DNA of 64,000 bases from Blattamonas nauphoetae (lineage: Eukaryota > Preaxostyla > Oxymonadida), in the NCBI GenBank assembly GCA_033064195.1, contig JARBJD010000032.1:310001-374000 (forward strand), read 5' to 3'. Under the pieces are notes generated by a model that was not told where the DNA came from, made no database searches, and saw only the letters and a program-made list of their open reading frames with translations. A program made the translations under genes and the position numbers. Positions 58,001 to 64,000 of this stretch are shown one piece after another. Every line of letters starts with the position of its first letter. Position 1 is the stretch's first letter.

Positions 58001-59896
58001 TTGGGGAAGGAAGTGATGAATGTTGTCCCAGCCCCACTCAATCATTGGCACCCGTGTCGAGTTGTGATTGATCCTTCATTCTTCCCGCAGAAAAATTCAC
58101 AAGCGGAGTCTTTGACACTATTCACCACATTCATCCATCGCCTGTTCGACAATCCATTCATTCCTGTCACAACATCTCTCTCGACAGACTTTCCAGACAG
58201 TACTCATGATGGCACATTCCTTCTCTCTCAGATTCAGAAGATCGAAAACATACTCACCTCGCTCAATCTCAAGGAGAAACCAGCCATGCAGACACTGGTT
58301 TCCAAACTTACGAACATTGTAAAGACAAAACAGGCCTCGGCTGTTTTCCCACTCCTCCCCGAAATCATTGCCTCCATCAAACCGGATCTCCCCCCACAAG
58401 AACGATCCGATCACCAACAACAAACCCTCTCATCAGACCAAATGAAGGAACTGCTTACAGCCATCAAATCAATCGAGGCAGCAGCACAACAACCAACACT
58501 CCTATTTGCTCGAGCTGGGAGTGATTTCTTCAAGCTAACAAACAAAGGTCGCACAGAATTTGTGAACACGAAGGCAGAATCTCACACTTTCCCGATTCCG
58601 TTCAGCACAACATACAAAGAAATGGAACTCCAAAAAGAAATGAAACGATTATTCCATCCTTTGACAGAACTTCTGCCCACTCGCTTTCTGGAAGGGTGTC
58701 TGAAACTCAATATTCCTCAGAATAACCCAAAAATGGAACAAGGTGAGATTTCATCATCGAAGGATGAAGCAGGAAACGGGATTGGAGAAACAACGAACGC
58801 GACGATCTTGAAACTTGCGAAGACTTGGAAAACTCCTCTGTTCGTGTTTGTTGTCGATGAGGATCCGTCCAGCCAGCCGAGTCTGCCCATGTCACCTCTT
58901 TCGTCAAAGGACAACACTCGATGTAGGATTATGCGACAGAGAAGCCTTGCAGATGTTCTTTGGATCCTTTTCCTGACTCGCATTTTGCGTGAAGTGATGG
59001 CTCTCCCGCTCAACACAAAAGTCGACATCACTGACATCACTTCCTCTCTCGTTCCATTCTTCACAAATGCTTTCAGCCAAGCATGGAGCTCTAAGAAACA
59101 ATCGCCCGAATCCATTCAACTCTTATCTCCCAAACCCGATCCAGCTAAATCTCCCAAATCCGATCCAGCTAAATCTCCCAAACCCGATCCAGTTGAATCT
59201 CCCAAACCCGATCCAGTTGAATCTCCCAAACCCGATCCAGTTGAATCTCCCAAAATCTTTGAAACACTTCTCGACGATCTCATCGCTGTTCAATCCACAC
59301 CAAACATCAAGACCGACGACATGATTCCCAAAGTCGGTCTCGAGCTTCTCGTCTTGGCATATCCGCACCTGAAAGTCGAAAAACATGTCTTTCTCCTTTC
59401 ACGTCTCCTGATGCTCTGCCCGTCTGATCAAGAAGGTCAGTCGCGATTGGATCTGCTCATCCTCCACTCATCGCCAGAAATCGGACTCCCTGCTCTGACT
59501 TTCTATTTCGAGCTTTTGCGCTCAGACACGCTAAAAGTGATACTCAAAGATGCGGCCATTTGCAATGGTTTTACACCCGCCACGGTTTGCACTCACATGT
59601 TGCATGCACTCTATCTCATCATCGAACATAACCGTGAAGAGGACTTCATAGAAACGAAGAATCAACTGTCATTCGTATTACGACTTTTCGAAGCTATAAA
59701 AGCAATTCTTGACAATACCGAACACACATTATTCGATGCAAAACACAAAGAAACACTTGAAGCACTCCATAATCGGGCTCAGGAGATCAGAAATGGGAAT
59801 TCAAAATCCAAAAAACGCCTGATTGTTCTGGGAGATATTCGCTCAAGGATAGAATTGCTTATAACGGAACTCAATCAAACCCAAACGACGAATTAG
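52016..59896 (+). CDS. Large P-loop NTPase with coiled coil and low-complexity repeats
   Basis: A single 2626-residue open frame. The N-terminus is acidic, then a coiled coil built from a 63-bp unit repeated three times (52160-52348; LKQTKTQLKQRDETIKQQ). A P-loop domain follows: FFISGDQGIGKTSLMLLL (Walker A about residues 217-225), IHILDDCLP (Walker B-like, about 278-286) and YIIFTSPDKDRLAI, then a large helical remainder. Internal repeats include ASPAPKTTG, an acidic 18-bp unit (about 55,740-55,820; EEKDES) and a 24-bp unit five times (59126-59245; SPKPDPV/A). The P-loop order (Walker A, then LDDC, then TSP) recalls NTPases of Crinkler and RHS proteins, but I cannot confirm this. The lack of visible introns contrasts with its intron-rich neighbours. 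Confidence 0.7.
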   Translation: MIMSQNQSSSSSPVDPIDENDIPSSTESDELSEIEREIPPEEARRAMKELKQTKKQLKQRDKTIKQQDVELKQTKTQLKQRDETIKQQDVELKQTKTQLQQRDEKLKQKQRREANKTIVDSQSYTITQIKSILQQLFSKLRDHIKDPIDAFRFLPDGYVFFSKNWLKNHLAIVSTPLLYRPIYNVILHRLLNYILKHFGDHKNPSKGHPGAVFFISGDQGIGKTSLMLLLMSALSELLIVFLYRKGSDQDSHTVYHTVDGREVEFIQKVEMEPNTPCFIHILDDCLPTDHIEPNHLYIIFTSPDKDRLAIGANSRLIRCFFRLPTFSLAENAVAMVGCTPTVPLSLLSPEDMELHAEEQNTLISIEREKEENARRIPSETKTVTITPKQQFAKDFLKEIINKKGQIPSTLAIYVNIIVAHLFKAPILDQNESKVFQDFLVDVNVKNDWSTIKKRLTDDAGQQFENLRDNTDSIVDHITKCVETDESILEFFLPLFRTVLDTRKLPSEERFNNFIVSWINCLDVHPRLHDKEAPIVKKVLIQLMLSDWSKPVKLSKQAKELNKKEKPNMKKEELDMEKDKKKTDALFDFILKCLQQRPDAQPQVDRVATRIQETLPSHQSPTEDILISQLKELQIPSTAQDADDDSFVTQLKNLKKHFEEPDLADGNARKKLLQKVEEMRPLRPKETIEASPAPKTTGASPAPKTTGASPKDEEKELRNSLLDTLIDILITPPSYDSSQHVRQSLFVLQQENLTSTDNTVRDWLPSLLPASNEGLSETAQLQIIVTELVKHLHVTEEKQSSQPSTQSSTPFVQRKMAWIACDLLTTIVDSEHKTVSALLQTVKKKICDLRDQLSFVVMMDGHFVIARNMNILVTPHSILKGLSERAEETPALSLDEERRKVFSRNLRDVGLSEWIQTATETILELNDTPETKKTPFEKVSDSVESNLDAIINKFNNTHKQSPNSVVTSKWLAIVRSLMNTILFLIDAGIHRREIFTTYKGLKDLLATVNETHNSHLQRVADYPMNAGVCDDDSDYVNDITIISQHQFPEHTQSNSGEPSGDFDMPSLNDLQLPRTLQMNPASQDRLERMSIALFARNLLWFLQYENELPFDDHQYVDQFFNEFLNNLNPEDVVHRSFVDFMNATGLLSQRNFGLEHDEFKKRLEDEKAAEESGTRTLRMMKEKSSLFSQVTPRINPFMNPSLFEQLKTLEFGVFLLVWASTELLCKAAGATPRKRESEQKVENEEKDESEEKDESEEKDESEEKDESEEEDENEKEAESEQKVESEKKAESEKKTASCLNVARASIFGPSPRWLTSTDVRTNRGLSFLWGGVLESEKTEMLTEVAKSNHSRIMTFKTDQIFFNESLDAAWDNITALIPVLSAYNEEGRQLSKLSSVFSLLVRMDAAMIQKINEQIPFVAVSPFMELIVQSEVVSAFARLMTQTDYDKFKTRLERPGYNFPKFVEEPLVCVSFLLNIATPIRFNTTTTSISIKFTRSINEQHFSTYSPVFETASEIVTSIPMLSFPNLSNKSVDGTQFPKILSITDRGESDFYAEDLQVLGVTLEGIDSLIVSRGKEARSETIFMPIQATCSEKHSLVDKGIELIQQLLFQTMRHLEPSEGVVALYNYATTQQKPIFPPQTKILGFHMVSSLLEFGDNILSNMPSILRHRDNPLVTSTEPQPTMSTHSITEKLLANLPPYPEFSVEHDPWKPKLPTVTNPNDPNFILPFRWSHFYAVFLKTSAVGSFHFIEPAIIKDDEKKTKDWRDGMIRRTIHELHRIGFGPDDLCESEKERIETFSSFLLSTAISCQRNEFLKMDPMSTTGTDDADFIELIQSIIGTDKSETAETLLASLSDITSTMIISIGDERLGFLNSLCRHPSIEARLHTVHYVMTQFVQKRVGNPVQESLSVLQSKKDGGEFRVPARSDLSAILHCGTVLLDHLTTSSSPPSEPSPSKPPPSEPLPRSRTLRIPLHSFILAKYGFSDSIPALYELGRDQLGKEVMNVVPAPLNHWHPCRVVIDPSFFPQKNSQAESLTLFTTFIHRLFDNPFIPVTTSLSTDFPDSTHDGTFLLSQIQKIENILTSLNLKEKPAMQTLVSKLTNIVKTKQASAVFPLLPEIIASIKPDLPPQERSDHQQQTLSSDQMKELLTAIKSIEAAAQQPTLLFARAGSDFFKLTNKGRTEFVNTKAESHTFPIPFSTTYKEMELQKEMKRLFHPLTELLPTRFLEGCLKLNIPQNNPKMEQGEISSSKDEAGNGIGETTNATILKLAKTWKTPLFVFVVDEDPSSQPSLPMSPLSSKDNTRCRIMRQRSLADVLWILFLTRILREVMALPLNTKVDITDITSSLVPFFTNAFSQAWSSKKQSPESIQLLSPKPDPAKSPKSDPAKSPKPDPVESPKPDPVESPKPDPVESPKIFETLLDDLIAVQSTPNIKTDDMIPKVGLELLVLAYPHLKVEKHVFLLSRLLMLCPSDQEGQSRLDLLILHSSPEIGLPALTFYFELLRSDTLKVILKDAAICNGFTPATVCTHMLHALYLIIEHNREEDFIETKNQLSFVLRLFEAIKAILDNTEHTLFDAKHKETLEALHNRAQEIRNGNSKSKKRLIVLGDIRSRIELLITELNQTQTTN

Positions 59897-60128
59897 TCTT
59901 TGGTGGTGATGGAAGTGTGAAAACGACAAGAATAACACGAAACTCCAGACTCGGGTGAATATCTTCTCTTCATTTTCATTTCACATCGGATTTATGTGGC
60001 AAACATCAAATAGTTTCAGTTAATCAAATGAACGATATCAAGAGAGAAAGCAGTAATGATATTTGACAATCAATAGACAGACAGAAAACAATGCCTTCGG
60101 TTCTCTCCTCCCAATTGAACTTTATGCA
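59897..60128. other. Spacer downstream of the NTPase gene
   Basis: This 232-bp AT-rich sequence lies between the NTPase stop and the right-hand direct repeat. No frame or motif of note. Confidence 0.35.
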
Positions 60129-60212
60129 CTGAAATCAAAACGGTGAAGCATCCCGATTTACTTTGTTCTTCGTGAATTACCTTGCACTTTTCACAGCACA
60201 TCTTCAACGACC
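60129..60212. repeat. Right copy of ~84-bp direct repeat
   Basis: Same orientation as the copy at 51726-51809 and immediately upstream of the SET/MYND start. Similarity ends near 60212, where the SET/MYND leader begins (AACCTCTTTTTTTGAAG). The left copy instead continues into unrelated sequence. Confidence 0.85.
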
Positions 60213-60241
60213 CAACCTCTTTTTTTGAAGCGATCAGGGCG

Positions 60242-61690
60242 ATGCAAAAACAGACGCCGCTGTTTACCCTTGCGGAAACAGAGAAGAAGGGACGATGTGT
60301 GGTTGCAGTGTGTCCAATTCAGGCGAACACGATTATTTTATGTGAACCGTCGATTGCGACAGTGATGTACACAACATCGAGAACATCATTCTGTGCGTAC
60401 TGTACGGATAGCCTTCCAAACACAAGTTTGACACATTCATGATGCACTTTCGCCGTTCTTTTTTGTGATGATTCACTTGGATATTGATTTTTTGTTATTT
60501 TAGCAGAATAATTCTCCTTTTTGTCTCATGATTATTTCTGGTGTTTTCTGTGACAGCAACTCAACTGGCATGCCCTGACTGCAAGAAGATCTTTTATTGC
60601 TCGAAAAAGTGTTTCCGTGCAGATCAACTTCTGCACAAGTTTGAGTGTCGGGCGTACAAGTCAGCTCGCGCTGAATTCATTCAAGATTCGGATGCTGTGC
60701 ATCTGCTGCGGATGATGTCAGTGTTTGCATACAACGAAGCTCACTCGACGCGATTGTACTCTGATTCGTTCCCATCTCTGCCTCCATTTAACACGTTAAC
60801 GCCTCTTCAAAAGCTGTTTGATCTGACGGGACATGAAGGATCGTTCACGGGAGAATACGAGACGAATCAACGGCCGATCTGTGAGGAAGCGCTGTCTTAC
60901 TTGAAGTATCAGGAAGTGCGTGGGATGTTCGAGAATGTGTTGAAATATGGACTTCACGAGAACAGGTGTACGATCTGTGGAAAATCGCGACACACACTGC
61001 CCGGGCAGGCACGGCATGTGTGTTTGCGAAAGGATTCTGCTTGGAAGACACAATGGAGCTTGAGCAAGCTGGAGTTTGAGGCGATCACCGAAACGCTGAT
61101 TTGCTCGTGGGAATCGAAGCACGGGAAGCGGAAGCAGTCGGAGAATGAAGAGATTCCGCTGGAAATGATGCAGGCGACTTTGGTTCCTCTGTTAATTTCG
61201 GCGCAGTCGATTGCAGACTGCAACGCTCACACGATCTTCCGGGACACTGGGTTCGGGCTGTTCCACATGGGATCGATGTTCAACCACGCGTGCTGTCCCA
61301 ACAGTGCGTTTTGTCACGATCGGCGGGGGCGGATTATTGTTGTGACGCTTCGTCCGATCCGGACGGCGGAAGAAATCACAGTTGACTATTCGGAACTGTG
61401 CATTGCGATGGATCGTCGGCAGAAGGAGCTGAAGGGAACATACCACTTTGATTGTCGATGCCCGCGGTGTGTACGGACGACTCTGAACCGATTGGGAAGT
61501 GGAACGCGAAACAAGACTTGGGCCGCAGTTGTTCGCGCTGAGGAGGAGTTTGAACGGAAGCAAGGAAGGATGGGGGCTGAAGAGGCGGATATGGTTGATT
61601 CTCTCTTTTTTATCAATCTACAACCACTTCCTTCCTCTATCTCTCCATTTCTCTCAGGATCAATGTATTCATTCTTCAACATGTGAGTAG
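60242..61690 (+). CDS. SET and MYND domain lysine methyltransferase (SMYD-type)
   Basis: SMYD proteins methylate lysines on histones and other proteins. Three exons (60242-60425, 60557-61593, 61658-61690) with introns of 131 and 64 nt encode 417 residues. The order is the SET N-lobe (GRCVVAVCPIQANTIIL), a MYND zinc finger across the first splice (SFCAYCTDSL, ACPDCKKIFYCSKKC, HKFEC), SET-I and helical linker, SET core GLFHMGSMFNHACCPNS and RPIRTAEEITVDYSEL, and post-SET cysteines FDCRCPRC. The NHxCxPN and E-E-I-x-x-D-Y motifs are intact, so activity is likely. There is an extra CTICGKSRHTLPG pair in the linker. The ATG at 60242 was chosen because the frame upstream has no other ATG. The last 11 residues depend on the second intron. 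Confidence 0.88.
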
Positions 61691-61728
61691 GCCATCCAAT
61701 CCCTCTATCGTACGCCTTCTAGTCTGAG

Positions 61729-62348
61729 ATGAAACAAATGTGCTCCAATACGACCAAAGACGGAGGAGCCATCACATTCGGTTTGCCTCTCTCGCTTCTT
61801 CACTTTTAGACGACTTTTTATCTTCAAAGTTGCCCATCTTCAGTCATATTTTAACTGTCATCGATCAGATCGGGAAAGTGACTGAAAAGAAGTGGAAAGA
61901 AGCAGAGGAGAGAAAAACAAGGAAGGCTCAATACGATGAGATGAAGAAAAAGGAGTCCAAGTCACAGAAAACAGAGGACACCCATGTTCTGGAAGAGTTG
62001 GAGGAATCGCAATTGGAGGAAAAGAAGAAAGCCCTGTGGACAGACGGACACCCTCTTTTTGGTATCGATGTCGAACACATTCTCATTGGTTTATTCATGA
62101 TTTCTTTGTTTCTTAATCTCCCAAACATCATTTTTCTGATTATCTTTCTCTCAACTTTTTACAGCTGTATCTTGGAGAATGTAGGCATTGCGTACCAAAA
62201 ACTCTGCATTGTCATCATGATGTTCCTCGTGGATCACACTGCCCCGTGGAAGATCGAAACAACTGTTCCTTTTCACAACCGAACAAAACATCGCTTCCTT
62301 CTCGTCACAAGAGATGAAAGCGAGGTCTCAAATATCTTCTTCGCATAA
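61729..62348 (+). CDS. Small coiled-coil protein with hydrophobic segments, unknown function
   Basis: A two-exon model (61729-61780, 61810-62348; 29-nt intron GTTTGCC...TTTTAG) gives 196 residues starting MKQMCSNTTKDGGAITFDDF. The alternative is a single exon without the first intron. A charged Lys/Glu coiled coil (EKKWKEAEERKTRKAQYDEM and on) precedes one or two hydrophobic stretches (LIGLFMISLFLNLPNIIFLI). A further in-frame intron may remove part of the hydrophobic stretch. The layout loosely resembles tail-anchored or GET1-like ER proteins, but no motif supports that. It begins 38 bp after the SET/MYND stop. Confidence 0.45.
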
Positions 62349-62690
62349 ATAATCTGCTGATTATTTATGTACAGCTGACAAATCGCTTATTTTTCCACAC
62401 AAGTTCAGTTTAGTGAGGAAAGGATCGCAGAATCGTAGTCCAACGTCACGCCAACCAATTCGCTTCTCGTCCAACGGAGCATCCTCAAGATCACTCCTCA
62501 TACCCCTCTGTCATCTTTCAGCAAGAATCAACAACTTTGGCGGTCGCATGCTGCTCTCTAATCAAGTCTCTCAGAAGATGGATTGCCATCTTATCTCCGT
62601 TGTTTTTTCATGTTATATGGTCGTCTGCAGAATATCGTTTATTCGTTTGACGTGATTTGTCGCTGATCCCCATTGGGAGGGGCACAGATT
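62349..62690. other. Spacer with one short plus-strand frame
   Basis: A frame at 62413-62655 (basic, Ser-rich start) has no recognisable motif. A CTTTCAG-type splice acceptor lies within it. Nothing firmer can be said. Confidence 0.3.
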
Positions 62691-62790
62691 TTTGGACACT
62701 TTTGATCGAATTCACCGAAATTTTGACACCTGTCATTTTCACCGAAATTTGGACACCTAAAGTGGTTTTCAAAACCGGAATTTGGACACC
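62691..62790. repeat. Short direct repeats with TTTGGACACC core
   Basis: The core T(T/G)GACAC(C/T) recurs at least four times in 100 bp. Two longer copies share TTCACCGAAATTT(T/G)GACACCT (about 62711 and 62743). The cluster abuts the hairpin at 62791 and could be sub-terminal repeats of a mobile element or protein-binding sites. Confidence 0.65.
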
Positions 62791-62835
62791 ACCGATCAAT
62801 CGCCACCTCCGTCTCGGAGGTGGCGATTGATCGGT
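62791..62835. other. Long perfect hairpin: 21-bp arms, 3-nt loop
   Basis: 62791-62811 (ACCGATCAATCG start) is the exact reverse complement of 62815-62835, separated by TCT. A stem this long with almost no loop would extrude as a cruciform or form an RNA hairpin if transcribed. It lies 39 bp upstream of the frame at 62874. It may be a terminator, a replication or transposition structure, or a palindromic element end. Confidence 0.85.
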
Positions 62836-62873
62836 TTTGGGGATTGCAGACAAGGGATAAATAAGACGTAGAA

Positions 62874-63071
62874 ATGGCAAAACATGCAGGATTAGCACGA
62901 AGGGAGGCGAATCGCGAGGAGAAATTGAGAGAAACTGGTGAAAGAATGAGTACAAATTCAAATATCAATAATTCGGTAATACGAGCTGTAAAACGAGGAG
63001 AGTATGAAAAAATAAGAGGAGAAACACACTGGCGGGTCATATCACGTGTCACTGTCGATCCCTTTGCATAG
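62874..63071 (+). CDS. Short basic open frame feeding into the satellite
   Basis: 65 codons starting MAKHAGLARREANREEKLRE, strongly basic and helical, ending DPFA just before a TAG. From 62965 onward its DNA is the first copy of the 138/139-bp satellite unit. So the array seems to have grown from the 3' part of this frame plus its downstream sequence. Later copies cannot continue the frame. It may be a fragment of a mobile-element protein. No family is recognised. Confidence 0.35.
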   Translation: MAKHAGLARREANREEKLRETGERMSTNSNINNSVIRAVKRGEYEKIRGETHWRVISRVTVDPFA

Positions 63072-64000
63072 CCAACGGATCATCGTCCATCTGATTGCGA
63101 TCGTCAATAATTCGGTAATACGAGCTGTAAAACGAGGAGAGTATGAAAAATAAGAGGAGAAACACACTGGCGGGTCATATCACGTGTCACTGTCGATCCC
63201 TTTGCATAGCCAACGGATCATCGTCCATCTGATTGCGATCGTCAATAATTCGGTAATACGAGCTGTAAAACGAGGAGAGTATGAAAAATAAGAGGAGAAA
63301 CACACTGGCGGGTCATATCACGTGTCACTGTCGATCCCTTTGCATAGCCAACGGATCATCGTCCATCTGATTGCGATCGTCAATAATTCGGTAATACGAG
63401 CTGTAAAACGAGGAGAGTATGAAAAATAAGAGGAGAAACACACTGGCGGGTCATATCACGTGTCACTGTCGATCCCTTTGCATAGCCAACGGATCATCGT
63501 CCATCTGATTGCGATCGTCAATAATTCGGTAATACGAGCTGTAAAACGAGGAGAGTATGAAAAAATAAGAGGAGAAACACACTGGCGGGTCATATCACGT
63601 GTCACTGTCGATCCCTTTGCATAGCCAACGGATCATCGTCCATCTGATTGCGATCGTCAATAATTCGGTAATACGAGCTGTAAAACGAGGAGAGTATGAA
63701 AAAATAAGAGGAGAAACACACTGGCGGGTCATATCACGTGTCACTGTCGATCCCTTTGCATAGCCAACGGATCATCGTCCATCTGATTGCGATCGTCAAT
63801 AATTCGGTAATACGAGCTGTAAAACGAGGAGAGTATGAAAAAATAAGAGGAGAAACACACTGGCGGGTCATATCACGTGTCACTGTCGATCCCTTTGCAT
63901 AGCCAACGGATCATCGTCCATCTGATTGCGATCGTCAATAATTCGGTAATACGAGCTGTAAAACGAGGAGAGTATGAAAAAATAAGAGGAGAAACACACT
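62965..64000. repeat. 138/139-bp tandem satellite, 7.5 copies, open at window end
   Basis: The unit TCAATAATTCGG... starts at 62965, 63104, 63242, 63380, 63518, 63657, 63796 and 63935, and the last copy is cut by the window edge. Copies appear identical except for one A-run: six A in copies 1 and 5-8 (139 bp), five A in copies 2-4 (138 bp). The near-absence of other differences means recent amplification or strong homogenisation. The true length of the array is unknown. Confidence 0.95.

Noticed and set aside
60182-60241. Upstream start for the SET/MYND gene in the repeat
   Set aside because: The frame there begins with TTG and lies in the duplicated 84-bp sequence; the first ATG is at 60242.
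62965-64000. Could the array be a CRISPR
   Set aside because: There are no unique spacers; the whole 138/139-bp unit is repeated nearly unchanged, so it is a satellite.
1-64000. tRNA or rRNA genes
   Set aside because: I looked for the GGTTCGAnTCC box and cloverleaf context and for conserved rRNA strings; none was convincing. A covariance-model search would be decisive.
1-64000. Non-standard genetic code, as in some oxymonads
   Set aside because: TAG ends AP-1 sigma, TAA ends CCT1, and TGA ends the LAMMER kinase and ASTERIX genes, each at the expected place, so the standard code applies.

Overview
The window is nuclear DNA of a protist. Genes are packed on both strands and cut by very short GT-AG introns: those I could phase run from 28 to about 150 nt, mostly 30-60. 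TAA, TAG and TGA all end genes, so the code is standard. The gene content (AP-1 sigma, CCT1, LAMMER kinase, PP2C, SET/MYND protein, ASTERIX, saposin-like protein) is eukaryotic housekeeping. A long beta-helix/TM/pseudokinase protein next to a hAT- and pogo-rich stretch suggests an oxymonad (Preaxostyla) close to Blattamonas. That placement is inference from gene style, not from a search.

Layout. 1-1.0 kb: no gene seen. 1.0-12.6 kb, all minus strand: membrane-anchored beta-hexosaminidase, LAMMER/CLK kinase (6 exons), AP-1 sigma adaptin (2 exons), and a 1804-residue beta-helix receptor-like pseudokinase. 12.9-22 kb: a repeat-rich stretch with an unassigned broken gene, two hAT remnants and two pogo/CENP-B-type remnants. 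22.0-33.5 kb: R3H/G-patch protein, ASTERIX (4 exons), PP2C phosphatase (at least 7 exons), a small Cys-containing multi-exon gene, a saposin-like secreted protein, a membrane protein shaped like a 5'-nucleotidase but lacking motif histidines, a mariner-type MITE, and CCT1 (8 exons).

33.6-49.9 kb: a head-to-head pair separated by 92 bp. On the minus strand is a giant protein of about 3,890 residues with no recognised domain. On the plus strand is a protein of about 1,460 residues with a Vps39/Vps3-like C-terminal zinc-finger region. 50.1-61.7 kb, plus strand: an 11-exon Ser/Thr kinase, a 2626-residue P-loop NTPase, and a SET/MYND methyltransferase. The NTPase gene lies between two ~84-bp imperfect direct repeats, which suggests an 8.4-kb insertion or duplication between the kinase and the methyltransferase. 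61.7-64 kb: a small coiled-coil/TM gene, a set of short repeats, a near-perfect 21-bp-arm hairpin, and a 138/139-bp satellite array that runs off the window end.

Functional themes are vesicle traffic and the endomembrane system (AP-1 sigma, Vps39-like protein, hexosaminidase, saposin, ASTERIX) and phospho-signalling (LAMMER kinase, second kinase, PP2C, pseudokinase receptor). No operon-like logic is evident. Exon models were built by hand: splice sites were chosen so that GT/AG borders, reading phase and family motifs agree. Introns that are multiples of three and carry no stop are easy to miss in the long genes.
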